Below are positions 53,534-61,243 of a DNA stretch of 64,000 nucleotides, in pieces (the first letter of the stretch is position 1; each line of letters starts with the position of its first letter). The notes beneath the pieces were generated by a model. It saw only the letters and a program-made list of their open reading frames with translations, made no database searches and had not been told where the DNA came from. A program made the translations under genes and the position numbers. This stretch comes from an uncultured Eubacteriales bacterium (lineage in GTDB: Bacteria > Bacillota > Clostridia > Oscillospirales > Acutalibacteraceae), in assembly GCA_934647945.1 (NCBI GenBank), contig CAKUFK010000003.1, positions 1 to 64,000 of the forward strand. Direction: 5' to 3'.

Positions 53534-54406
53534 ATGATGTACGATATCCTGATCGTCGGCGGCGGACCGGCAGGGCTGTCCGCCGCCGTCAACGCCGCCG
53601 CCAGAGGGAAACGCTGCGCCGTGCTCTCCAACGACTACCGGATGAACCCGCTGTTCCGTTCTGAAAAAATCGACAATTACCTCGGTATGCGGGGCTTGTC
53701 GGGAGAGCAGATGCTCCGCGCGATGCGCCGCGAGGCGGAAGAGGCGGGAGCGGCGTTCGTCATGGGACGGGTGACCTCGATTTTGCCGATGGGGGATTCG
53801 TTTGCCGCCGCCATGGGGAACGAGGTGGCCGAGGGGAAAAGCCTGATCCTCGCTACCGGAGCCAAAACCGGGACGGCCCTGCCCGGGGAAGAACGGTTCA
53901 TGGGCCGCGGTGTGAGCACCTGCGCGACCTGTGACGGGATGCTGTACCGCGGGAAGCGGGCGGTCGTGACCGGCGACGCCCTCGATCTGGCGGAGGAGGC
54001 CCGTTTTCTCAAAGGCATCGGTGTGGATGTGACCGTCGTGGCCGCGCCGCCCCAACGGTCCCGGCTCGGTGGCCTGCCGCCGGAGATCCCTTCCTTTGTC
54101 GGTAAACAGCCGGTTATCGAGGGGGAAGAGCGCCTGGAAGGGTTTTCCTTCTTGCCCGTGGATGGAGAGGACCGCCGCCGTCTCGACTGCGACGTGGTCT
54201 TTCTCCTGCGGGAAGTCGCGGCACCGGATGCGCTGGTTCCCGGTCTCGCCCTGGAGGGAAAATACGTGGCCGTGGACCGCGCGATGCGTACCAATATTCC
54301 CGGCCTGTACGCGGCGGGGGACTGCACGGGGCTGCCCTTACAGATCGCCAAGGCTGTGGGCGAGGGGCTGATTGCGGCACAGGATGCCGCCCGTTCCCTG
54401 CGTTAA
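53534..54406 (+). CDS. Thioredoxin-reductase-like flavoprotein with atypical nucleotide domain
   Basis: A 290-residue protein related to TrxB. The FAD motif is IVGGGPAGLSAAVNAA, the redox pair is CATC (Cys130, Cys133), and the C-terminal FAD motif is GLYAAGDCTG. In the second nucleotide-binding domain the NADPH motif GxGxxA is replaced by VVTGDALDLAEEARFL, and the HRR basic motif is missing. It is also about 20 residues shorter than TrxB. It may use another electron donor, such as ferredoxin, as in FFTR-type reductases. It precedes trx by 82 bases. Confidence 0.75.
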   Translation: MMYDILIVGGGPAGLSAAVNAAARGKRCAVLSNDYRMNPLFRSEKIDNYLGMRGLSGEQMLRAMRREAEEAGAAFVMGRVTSILPMGDSFAAAMGNEVAEGKSLILATGAKTGTALPGEERFMGRGVSTCATCDGMLYRGKRAVVTGDALDLAEEARFLKGIGVDVTVVAAPPQRSRLGGLPPEIPSFVGKQPVIEGEERLEGFSFLPVDGEDRRRLDCDVVFLLREVAAPDALVPGLALEGKYVAVDRAMRTNIPGLYAAGDCTGLPLQIAKAVGEGLIAAQDAARSLR

Positions 54407-54488
54407 AACGGCAAACCGGCGGATATTTTGGGCCGCCTTTGCATATACCATCCATAAACGGAGTCATAGGAAAGAAGGAGTGTTCAAG

Positions 54489-54818
54489 ATGGCAAATGCG
54501 ATCCATTTCGATAAGGAACAGTTCGAGACCGCGCTGGCACAGCCGGGCGTACTGCTCGTGGACTTCTGGGCTGGCTGGTGCATGCCCTGCAAGATGCTGG
54601 CCCCGGTCATCGACCGGCTGGCAGAGGAGTATGAGGGCCGGGTTGTGGTCGGCAAGGTCGACGTGGACGCGGAACCGGAACTTGCGGGCCGCTACCGTGT
54701 GCAGAGTATCCCGAACGTCGCCATTTTCCGGGACGGCGAGCTGGTCAGCACCCTGGTCGGCGCCCGCCCTTACGAGGCGTTCACGGAGGAGCTGGAGAAG
54801 ATCCTGGTTCCGGCCTGA
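54489..54818 (+). CDS. trxA: Thioredoxin
   Basis: A 109-residue thioredoxin. The active site is W30-C31-M32-P33-C34 instead of the usual WCGPC, in the context LLVDFWAGWCMPCKMLAP. The cis-proline region is SIPNVAIFRDGE. A Met in the second position is uncommon and can change the redox potential. AAGGAG precedes ATG 54489. It is likely a partner of the atypical reductase upstream. Confidence 0.93.
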   Translation: MANAIHFDKEQFETALAQPGVLLVDFWAGWCMPCKMLAPVIDRLAEEYEGRVVVGKVDVDAEPELAGRYRVQSIPNVAIFRDGELVSTLVGARPYEAFTEELEKILVPA

Positions 54819-54837
54819 CGGCATTGGAATGAACTCG

Positions 54838-54870
54838 AAAAAGCCGGACGCTCAAAGCGTCCGGCTTTTT
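54838..54870 (+). terminator. Bidirectional terminator
   Basis: AAAAAGCCGGACGCT and AGCGTCCGGCTTTTT with a three-base loop, between the trx stop and the convergent NifX-like gene. Confidence 0.9.
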
Positions 54871-54890
54871 GCTTCAATGGGGTTTGGTTT

Positions 54891-55301
54891 TCAGCGGTGA
54901 CAGGAATGGCCGCCCTCTCCCGAACCGCAGCCGTGGTGGTTTCCGCAGTCGCCGTCGTGATGGTCCCCATGATGGCTGCAGTGTACGTCCGGATTGAACC
55001 GGAGCTTTCCGGCCAAGAAATCCTCCACCGCCTGGTCCGCGCTGCCGACGACGCCTCCGAACAGGCGGATACCGGCCTGTGCCAGCGCCGTCTTGGCACC
55101 CCCGCCGATCCCGCCGCAGAGCAGCGTATCCACGCCATGCTCCTTGAGAAACCCAGCCAGTGCGCCATGGCCGCTTTCGCCGGTTTCCTCGATCCGGGAA
55201 GACAGGACCCGTCCGTCCTCCACCTGGTAGACTTTGAACTGCTGGGTATGCCCGAAATGCTGAAAGACCTGACCGTTTTCATACGTCACCGCAATGTTCA
55301 T
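54891..55301 (-). CDS. NifX/NifB-type iron-molybdenum cofactor-binding protein
   Basis: A 136-residue protein of the dinitrogenase cofactor family: NIAVTYENGQVFQHFGHTQQ, then DTLLCGGIGGGAKTALAQAG. The last about 30 residues are rich in His, Cys, Asp and Gly, a likely metal-binding tail. No other nif genes occur here. In non-diazotrophic anaerobes such proteins are paired with DUF134 regulators, and they are assumed to handle metal clusters. It overlaps the DUF134 gene by four bases. Confidence 0.88.
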   Translation of the reverse strand: MNIAVTYENGQVFQHFGHTQQFKVYQVEDGRVLSSRIEETGESGHGALAGFLKEHGVDTLLCGGIGGGAKTALAQAGIRLFGGVVGSADQAVEDFLAGKLRFNPDVHCSHHGDHHDGDCGNHHGCGSGEGGHSCHR

Positions 55302-55669
55302 CCCTTGTCATCTCCCTGTTTTATTTGGATCCGATGGTTTTGGCAGCGGGAACACCCGCAGCCCGGCGTGGGGCCGGCGCATATTTCATAATCTCCGCCG
55401 CCGATGGAAAGCTCGTCCCCCTCCACCAGGCAGTGGGCCAGCTTGACCCGGGCGCGGTTGTAAATGGCCTGCACAGTGGCCCGGGCCACCCCCATACGGC
55501 GGGCGCATGCCTCCTGGGTCAGGCGTTCCAAATCGATCAGACGGATCGCCTCATACTCGTCCACCGTCATATGGATCAGATGTTTTCCACGGGCGGGGAC
55601 ATCCATGGCGCCGAACCGTATAAATCCTGGAAGGGCGCAGATCCGGCGGCGTTTGCAGGGCCTGGGCAT
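55298..55669 (-). CDS. DUF134 helix-turn-helix protein
   Basis: A 123-residue protein starting MPRPCKRRRICALPG, the typical DUF134 N terminus, followed by a sigma-region-4-like HTH (ERLTQEACARRMGVARATVQ). It ends with a Cys-rich tail (CAGPTPGCGCSRCQ). It is probably a transcription factor responding to redox or metal. AGAGGTG precedes ATG 55669. A large palindrome overlaps its promoter (55691-55732), suggesting autoregulation. Confidence 0.88.
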   Translation of the reverse strand: MPRPCKRRRICALPGFIRFGAMDVPARGKHLIHMTVDEYEAIRLIDLERLTQEACARRMGVARATVQAIYNRARVKLAHCLVEGDELSIGGGDYEICAGPTPGCGCSRCQNHRIQIKQGDDKG

Positions 55670-55690
55670 GCGTTTCACCTCTTTCCGGCG

Positions 55691-55732
55691 TATGCCAATA
55701 ACCAAATCCTATTATATACTGTTATTGGCATA
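55691..55732. promoter_or_regulatory. Operator palindrome over the DUF134 promoter
   Basis: TATGCCAATAAC (55691-55702) and GTTATTGGCATA (55721-55732), perfect 12-base arms with an 18-base spacer. The arms bracket the -10 element of the minus-strand promoter. Confidence 0.75.
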
Positions 55733-55738
55733 TGTCAA
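55711..55738 (-). promoter_or_regulatory. Promoter of the DUF134/NifX-like operon
   Basis: Consensus TTGACA and TATAAT with a 16-base spacer on the minus strand. Confidence 0.85.
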
Positions 55739-55768
55739 GAATGGAATGGTACTTTCCAGCGGATCCTC

Positions 55769-55797
55769 TGGACAAAGGGGGGAAAATGTGGTATACT
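55769..55797 (+). promoter_or_regulatory. Promoter of the glycerol-3-phosphate dehydrogenase operon
   Basis: TGGACA (55769-55774), 17 bases, then TGG-TATACT (55792-55797). Confidence 0.7.
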
Positions 55798-55832
55798 CTC
55801 TTTCAGAATGAAATACGGGTGCCAGAGTGGAG

Positions 55833-55883
55833 AGCCGCACCAACCCATCCGTTTTGAACGGGTGGGTTTGGTGCGGCTTTTTT
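55833..55883 (+). terminator. Leader terminator upstream of the glp-type operon
   Basis: AGCCGCACCAACCCATCCGT pairs, with minor mismatches, to the sequence ending GGTTTGGTGCGGCT, and a run of six T follows. It lies between the promoter at 55769-55797 and the first gene at 55929, so most transcripts should stop unless antiterminated. Confidence 0.85.
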
Positions 55884-55928
55884 GCGTTTTGCAGAGGCAC
55901 GTGCGAGAAAAAACGGAGGCGGGATGGT

Positions 55929-57374
55929 ATGCAGGCATATGATGTGGCGATCGTCGGCGGAGGGATCACCGGCTGCGCCCTGGCGTTCGAGCTCGGCCGC
56001 TATCGGGTGAAGACGGCGCTGCTCGAGCGGAGCAACGACGTGGCCGCGGGCGCGACCAGGGCCAACAGTGGGATCGTCCACGCGGGATATGATCCCGAGC
56101 CCGGCACCCTGATGGCGCGCTGCAATGTGGAGGGCAATGCTCTTATCCGGGAACTGGCGCCCGCTCTCGGGGTATCCTACCGGAACAACGGATCGTTGGT
56201 GGTAGCCCTGTCGGAGGAGGATCGGCCCCGGCTGAAAAACCTGTTTGACAGGGGGATTCAAAACGGGGTACCCGGTCTCGAGCTGCTGTCGGGTGAGGAA
56301 GCGCGCCGGCGGGAACCGCAGCTTGCAGCAGAGGTCGTCGGCGCTCTATACGCCCCCACGGCCGGGATCATCAGCCCGTGGGAGTTCGCCCTGGCCCTTG
56401 CCGAAACGGCTGTGCAGAACGGCTGTGCGTTCCTGCCCGAATACGAGGTGGTTTCCATCCGGAAAGACGGGGAGGGATTCCGCCTGGCAACCGCGGGAGG
56501 ACGGGAAATCCGGAGCCGCTTTGTGGTCAACGCGGCAGGAACCCACGGGGATCGGGTCAATGATTTGGTGGCACCGCATACCTTTGATATCCGGCCGTCC
56601 AAAGGCCAGTATTATCTGCTGGATAAGGCTCAGGGGAATCTGGTAGGCGCCACCGTCTTCCAGTGCCCGTCCAAGGACGGCAAGGGGGTGTTGGTGGCGC
56701 CTACGGTCCACGGCAACCTGATCGTCGGCCCCGACGCTGTGAGCCAGGAGGACCCCGACGACACCGCCGTGACAGCGTCGGGGCTTGCCTTCGTGGTGGC
56801 GCAGGCCCGGCGGTCGGTCCCCGGTTTCGTGCTGCGGGATTCGATCCGCAATTTCGCGGGGGTGCGGGCCGTCGGCGCTCGCGCGGACGGCAGGGACGAT
56901 TTTATCGCCGGAGAGGCACCCGGCGTACCCGGCTTTTTCAATCTGTGCGGCATCAAGTCTCCCGGGCTGACCAGCGCCCCGGCCCTGGCGAGGGTGGGGG
57001 TGGAGATGCTCGGAAAGGCGGGGCTGCCGCTGGAGCCGCGGGAGGAGTTCCGCCTATGTCCCCGGCCCCGGCCGTTCCGGACGGCCACCGACGGGGAACG
57101 CGCCGCCATGGCGGCGGAAAATCCGCTGTACGGGCGGGTGGTTTGCCGGTGTGAAACCGTGACCGAAGGAGAAGTGGTGGCCGCCGCTCACGAGCCGATC
57201 CCGGCCGTGTCGGTCGACGGGGTCAAGCGTCGGTGCAACGCGGGAATGGGCCGGTGCCAGGGCGGTTTCTGCGGCCCTCGGGTAACCGCGATCCTCGCGC
57301 GGGAGATGGGCATCCCGATGGCGGAGGTGCCGCAGGACGGCCCGGGTACGCAGATGCTCACGGGCCGCTTGTGA
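55929..57374 (+). CDS. FAD-dependent glycerol-3-phosphate dehydrogenase-type protein with BFD domain
   Basis: A 481-residue flavoprotein of the DAO/GlpA family. The FAD motif is DVAIVGGGITGCALAFEL, followed by ATRANSGIVHAGYDPEPGT, typical of GlpA-like dehydrogenases. The C-terminal 90 residues form a BFD-type [2Fe-2S] domain with VCRCETVTEGEV and CNAGMGRCQGGFCGP (four Cys). It oxidises glycerol-3-phosphate or a similar 2-hydroxyacid. GGAGGCGGG precedes ATG 55929. It forms an operon with a second flavoprotein and a DUF1667 protein. Confidence 0.85.
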   Translation: MQAYDVAIVGGGITGCALAFELGRYRVKTALLERSNDVAAGATRANSGIVHAGYDPEPGTLMARCNVEGNALIRELAPALGVSYRNNGSLVVALSEEDRPRLKNLFDRGIQNGVPGLELLSGEEARRREPQLAAEVVGALYAPTAGIISPWEFALALAETAVQNGCAFLPEYEVVSIRKDGEGFRLATAGGREIRSRFVVNAAGTHGDRVNDLVAPHTFDIRPSKGQYYLLDKAQGNLVGATVFQCPSKDGKGVLVAPTVHGNLIVGPDAVSQEDPDDTAVTASGLAFVVAQARRSVPGFVLRDSIRNFAGVRAVGARADGRDDFIAGEAPGVPGFFNLCGIKSPGLTSAPALARVGVEMLGKAGLPLEPREEFRLCPRPRPFRTATDGERAAMAAENPLYGRVVCRCETVTEGEVVAAAHEPIPAVSVDGVKRRCNAGMGRCQGGFCGPRVTAILAREMGIPMAEVPQDGPGTQMLTGRL

Positions 57375-57411
57375 ACGGGCACCGGAAATAGGGAAAAGGG
57401 TGGATGAGACA

Positions 57412-58689
57412 ATGAATGAACAGCATATACCGCTGCTGGTAGTGGGCGGCGGGCCGGCCGGGCTCGCCGCGGCCGTGGCCGCGAAGGAGGCGGGCTGTCC
57501 CCGTGTCGTGGTGCTCGAACGGGACACCGAACCGGGCGGGATCCTCAACCAGTGTATCCACAATGGCTTTGGCCTCCACTATTTCAAGGAGGAGCTCACC
57601 GGGCCGGAATATGCCGCCCGGTTCGTCCGAATGGCGGAAGAGGCCGGGGTGGAAATCGAGACCGATACCATGGTTCTCGACATCACGCGCGACCGGGTGG
57701 TGCGGGCGGTCAGCCCGTCGGAGGGATACCGGGAATACCGGGCGGATGCCGTGGTGCTCGCCATGGGCTGCCGGGAACGGACGAGAGGGGCGATCGGCAT
57801 CCCCGGCACCCGTCCCGCGGGGGTTTTTACCGCCGGCTGTGCCCAGCGGTATCTGAACATCGAGGGGCAGATGGTCGGCAGGCGGGTGGTGATCCTGGGA
57901 TCGGGGGACATCGGTCTGATCATGGCAAGGCGGATGGTGCTCTCCGGGGCCGAGGTACTCGCCTGCGTCGAGCTGCAGCCCTATTCGGGGGGCTTGCAGC
58001 GCAACATCACCCAATGCCTTGAGGATTTCGGCATTCCGCTTTACCTCTCGCATACCGTCACCGAAATCCGGGGCCGCAGGCGGGTGGAACAGGTGGTGGT
58101 GTCGGCGGTGGATGAAAAACGCCGGCCGGTTCCGGGAAGCGAGATGGTGTTCGACTGCGACACGCTTCTGCTGTCGGTGGGACTGATCCCCGAAAACGAA
58201 CTGTCCAGGGGAGCCGGAATCCCGCTGGACCCGCGCACGAACGGGCCGCTCGTCGATGAGTCGATGCAGACCGGCTTGCCGGGGGTGTTTGCCTGCGGCA
58301 ATGCGGTGCATGTGCATGACCTGGTGGATTTCGTCACCCTCGAAAGCCAGAAAGCGGGCCGCGCCGCCGCGGCCTACGCCATGGGGACGGGTTCCTCCGC
58401 CGCGCGGGCACCGCTCGAGGTGTGCGCGGGGGCCGGCGTGACCTATACCGTCCCGCAGCGTATCCTCCCGGAAAAGCTGCAGAAGACGGCGGAGGTTTTT
58501 TTCCGGGTCGGCGGCATTTATGAAAACGCGGAGATCGTCGTTTCGGATGGGGAAAGGGATCTGCTGCGCCGAAAGCGGGAGCATCTGGCGCCGGGGGAAA
58601 TGGAGCGCCTCGCGATACCGGCGGCGTTGCTGCGCGAGGCGGCCGGGCCGCTGACGGTGGCGTTGGACTTGGGGGAGGTGTCATCATGA
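57412..58689 (+). CDS. Pyridine nucleotide-disulphide-type flavoprotein of the glp operon
   Basis: A 425-residue protein with an N-terminal FAD motif (LLVVGGGPAGLAAAVAAKEA), the segment EPGGILNQCIHNGFGL, a second dinucleotide domain (VVILGSGDIGLIMARRMVL) and GVFACGNAVHVHDLVD. It resembles the companion flavoprotein that accompanies BFD-type glycerol-3-phosphate dehydrogenases in Firmicutes. It probably passes electrons to or from NAD or a quinone. GGGTGG lies nine bases before ATG 57412. It overlaps the DUF1667 gene by four bases. Confidence 0.83.
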   Translation: MNEQHIPLLVVGGGPAGLAAAVAAKEAGCPRVVVLERDTEPGGILNQCIHNGFGLHYFKEELTGPEYAARFVRMAEEAGVEIETDTMVLDITRDRVVRAVSPSEGYREYRADAVVLAMGCRERTRGAIGIPGTRPAGVFTAGCAQRYLNIEGQMVGRRVVILGSGDIGLIMARRMVLSGAEVLACVELQPYSGGLQRNITQCLEDFGIPLYLSHTVTEIRGRRRVEQVVVSAVDEKRRPVPGSEMVFDCDTLLLSVGLIPENELSRGAGIPLDPRTNGPLVDESMQTGLPGVFACGNAVHVHDLVDFVTLESQKAGRAAAAYAMGTGSSAARAPLEVCAGAGVTYTVPQRILPEKLQKTAEVFFRVGGIYENAEIVVSDGERDLLRRKREHLAPGEMERLAIPAALLREAAGPLTVALDLGEVSS

Positions 58690-59030
58690 AGAAGCTCGTC
58701 TGCATCGTCTGTCCACGGGGCTGCCGCCTGACGGTGGAGGAAGGGGAGGAGATCCGGGTATCCGGAAATGCCTGTCCCCGGGGGGAGACGTACGCCCGGC
58801 AGGAACTGTTCGCGCCGGTGCGGGTGCTCACCGCTACGGTGGCACTGGAGGGAGGCGTTCATCCCCGGCTGCCGGTCAAAACCAGCGGGGCCATCCCTAG
58901 AGAACGGGTGTCTGAGGCCGCCGCCCTGCTGCGGGAGCTGCGGGTGACGGCCCCTGTGAAGGCCGGGCAGGTGCTTCTGCCCAATATACTGGACACCGGG
59001 GTGGACGTCATCGCCACCCGGAATGGGTGA
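58686..59030 (+). CDS. DUF1667 protein
   Basis: A 114-residue protein with an N-terminal cysteine cluster (CIVCPRGCRLTV, then NACPRGETYARQE), matching DUF1667. These short proteins follow GlpA-like dehydrogenases in anaerobes and probably bind an iron-sulphur cluster serving electron transfer. The ATG overlaps the previous stop (ATGA). A hairpin (59042-59072) begins 11 bases after its stop. Confidence 0.9.
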   Translation: MKKLVCIVCPRGCRLTVEEGEEIRVSGNACPRGETYARQELFAPVRVLTATVALEGGVHPRLPVKTSGAIPRERVSEAAALLRELRVTAPVKAGQVLLPNILDTGVDVIATRNG

Positions 59031-59041
59031 GGCGATATCAC

Positions 59042-59072
59042 ACCGGGCGGGAGCTCCGTCCCGTCCGGTTTT
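59042..59072 (+). terminator. Terminator of the glp-type operon
   Basis: ACCGGGCGGGA (59042-59052) pairs with TCCCGTCCGGT (59059-59069), then TTTTC. Confidence 0.7.
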
Positions 59073-59147
59073 CGGCCTATTAGACGAGGGAGACAACGGC
59101 AGATCCGGATTGCCAGGTCTTAAGCAGCGCCGATGAGAAAGAGGAAA

Positions 59148-59185
59148 AGCCAGGGCAAAAGCATTGCTTTTGCCCTGGCTTTTTT
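59148..59185. terminator. Second hairpin terminator
   Basis: AGCCAGGGCAAAAGC and GCTTTTGCCCTGGCT with a three-base loop, followed by TTTTT on +. On - the tract is TTTTCC, so it may also stop the QueG-like gene. Between here and 59327 I see nothing else. Confidence 0.85.
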
Positions 59186-59327
59186 GGGCTGATGAACCGA
59201 ACGACGGCGCAGGAGGGAAATCCATTTATGTCGGGCCGGCCAACGACGCGACAGCAAACAAGTGAAAAACGGACTCGTTCATTTATAAGGGAAACCGCTC
59301 CCCAAAACGAATAACAGAGCAAGTGCC

Positions 59328-60152
59328 TTAATCGGGTGCGTTTTTGCCGCGGTATATGGCCCAATTCCGCCGCAGAACCTCCCGGCCCCGCCAGCCATAG
59401 GCTTTCCCGTCCGGGTTTTCCAGGTCGGTCCGCCCAGCCAGCGGGCGATATTCGGAAAAACAGGGATGCGGGTCGCATATCGCGTCCGCGTTGAGGGGAC
59501 AGGCCTCCTGGCAGGTGTCGCATCCCCAAAGCAGGCCGTTATCCCGGATGAGACGTTCTTCATCCGGGGTCAGCCCGCCTTTTTTTTGGGTGAGGGAGGA
59601 CAGGCAACGGTTTTTGTCCGGCGAGGTGCCGGAGAGGCAGTGCCCGGGACAGGCCGCCGCGCAGGCACCGCAATGCGGGCAGGCGGAGAGGGATCCCGCC
59701 GGGACGGGCCAGGGCGCGTTTGTGACGATCGACCCGATAAACACGTACGAACCATACCGGGGATGGATCAGAAGTCCATGGTCACCGATGCGGCCGAGCC
59801 CGGAGAGAGAGGCCGCCCGTACCTCGGGGATGGGCGAATTGTCGATAAAGGGTTCAAAAACAAAGGCGGGATAACACCGGGCCAGCTGGCCGGCCGCGCG
59901 GCGCAGGACATCGCCGGCCACCCGATGATAATCGGGGACACAGGCGTAAAGGGAGAGGTTGCGGGGCCCGCCGTCGTCCGGGAAGCGGTAGGGAAACAGC
60001 GCGATGATGACAGTACAGGCCGCGGCCGGGATCCGGGAAGCGGCCCGGCAGGACAACAGATACGGCCGTATCTCCTCAAAACGACAGAAGCCGTGCAGCG
60101 GAAGCCCGGCCTCGTCCAAAACAGGGGAAACCTCCGGTATGCGGTTCGCCAT
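59328..60152 (-). CDS. QueG-like epoxyqueuosine reductase homologue
   Basis: A 274-residue protein resembling QueG, the cobalamin and iron-sulphur enzyme that makes queuosine. SLYACVPDYHRVAGDVLRRA corresponds to the YARGxDYH region, and SGLGRIGDHGLLI to the AGLGxxGKN region. Two [4Fe-4S] sites follow: CPHCGACAAACPGHCL and CDTCQEACPLN. It is about 100 residues shorter than classic QueG, lacking the C-terminal repeat domain. GGAGGG precedes ATG 60152. Whether it retains QueG activity is uncertain. Confidence 0.78.
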   Translation of the reverse strand: MANRIPEVSPVLDEAGLPLHGFCRFEEIRPYLLSCRAASRIPAAACTVIIALFPYRFPDDGGPRNLSLYACVPDYHRVAGDVLRRAAGQLARCYPAFVFEPFIDNSPIPEVRAASLSGLGRIGDHGLLIHPRYGSYVFIGSIVTNAPWPVPAGSLSACPHCGACAAACPGHCLSGTSPDKNRCLSSLTQKKGGLTPDEERLIRDNGLLWGCDTCQEACPLNADAICDPHPCFSEYRPLAGRTDLENPDGKAYGWRGREVLRRNWAIYRGKNAPD

Positions 60153-60295
60153 GGCGGCCCTCCTTTCCCGGCCCGGTGGGTCTTGTATCCCATTATATGC
60201 TGGAAACGACTGAAAAAGCAAGGGGATTCGCCCCTCGCTGGCGGGCTGCCAACGAAACCGACCGCTCATGTCTCTCTATGAGGATGCGGACGCTG

Positions 60296-60332
60296 GGAAA
60301 AACAAAGCACTGCCGTGCAAACGGCAGTGCTT
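60296..60332 (-). terminator. Terminator of the rubrerythrin operon
   Basis: On - strand AAGCACTGCCGT and ACGGCAGTGCTT, followed by TGTTTTT. Confidence 0.85.
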
Positions 60333-60341
60333 GTATACGGG

Positions 60342-60512
60342 TTACAGATCGTCCGCGTCCTGCTCGGGAATCTCGCCGGATTCGGCGGTGCCGGTATAGC
60401 TGCCGAGCACATCGGAAAGGATGTCGCCGCGCCCTTGTTCCCGCAGGGTGACCGCGTCTTCCATAGCCGCCCGCTGGGCGGTGGGACCGGGTTTTCTCTT
60501 TTTCTTGTCCAT
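60342..60512 (-). CDS. Conserved-type 56-residue protein
   Basis: A short gene beginning MDKKKRKPGPTAQRAAMEDA and continuing TLREQGRGDILSDVLGSYTG, ending in an acidic tail (EQDADDL). GAGGAG lies six bases before the ATG, and it begins nine bases after the rubrerythrin stop, so it is cotranscribed. From memory, near-identical short proteins occur widely in Clostridia without assigned function; this was not searched. The basic N terminus and charged helix suggest a nucleic-acid or protein partner. Confidence 0.7.
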   Translation of the reverse strand: MDKKKRKPGPTAQRAAMEDAVTLREQGRGDILSDVLGSYTGTAESGEIPEQDADDL

Positions 60513-60521
60513 GCCCGCTCC

Positions 60522-61061
60522 TCAATAGTCCTCGATGTGGAGCTGGAAATAGGACTGCGGATGCTTGCAGACCGGGCAGAGGGCGGGGGGCGTTTCGCCG
60601 GTATAGAGGTGGCCGCAGTTCAGGCAGATCCAGACGGTGCCGGCGCCCCGTTTGAAGACCTTGCCGGTTTCTATATTCTCGCGAAGCTTGAGGTAGCGCT
60701 GCTCGTGGAAGCTCTCAATCTTCGCGACGAGCTCAAAAGCCGTGGCGATGGCGGTAAAGCCTTCCTCCCGGGCTACCTTGGCGAAATCCGCATACATCTG
60801 GGTCCACTCATAATGCTCGCCCGCTGCGGCGTCCGCCAGATTGTCAACTGTGCTGGGTATGCTGCCGCCGTGCAATTGCTTGAACCAGAGCTCCGCGTGC
60901 TCCTTCTCATTCGCGGCCGTTTCCTCAAAGATCCGCGCGATCTGCATGTAGCCATCCTTTTTTGCTTGGGAGGCATAATAGGTGTACTTGTTGCGCGCCT
61001 GGCTCTCTCCTGCGAAGGCGGCCATGAGATTCGCCTCGGTGCGGCTTCCTTTAAATTCCAT
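60522..61061 (-). CDS. rbr: Rubrerythrin
   Basis: A 179-residue non-haem iron peroxidase protecting anaerobes from H2O2. The ferritin-like diiron domain carries GESQARNKYTYYA and EKEHAELWF, then ELVAKIESFHEQRY. The C-terminal rubredoxin has WICLNCGHLY and CPVCKH. AAAGGATG precedes the ATG. It leads a two-gene operon with the 56-residue protein. Confidence 0.97.
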   Translation of the reverse strand: MEFKGSRTEANLMAAFAGESQARNKYTYYASQAKKDGYMQIARIFEETAANEKEHAELWFKQLHGGSIPSTVDNLADAAAGEHYEWTQMYADFAKVAREEGFTAIATAFELVAKIESFHEQRYLKLRENIETGKVFKRGAGTVWICLNCGHLYTGETPPALCPVCKHPQSYFQLHIEDY

Positions 61062-61243
61062 GTGCAGTCATCCTTTCTTTGGTGTTGAACGGGTGTGTTC
61101 CGGCAATAGTATTGACAGGAGGCGATGGTTTACTCACCTTCCCCGCAAACTTCATCCAAAAATTTCTTTTCCCCTTTTCCATAAAAACAGGGGCCCGCCG
61201 TCGTATCATTGGCGAAAAGCTTTTCACATAAGGAGGCGTCGAC

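Noticed and set aside
54891..55301. Evidence for nitrogen fixation
   Set aside because: A NifX/NifB-type domain alone, paired with DUF134, is common in non-diazotrophs; no nifHDK genes are present.
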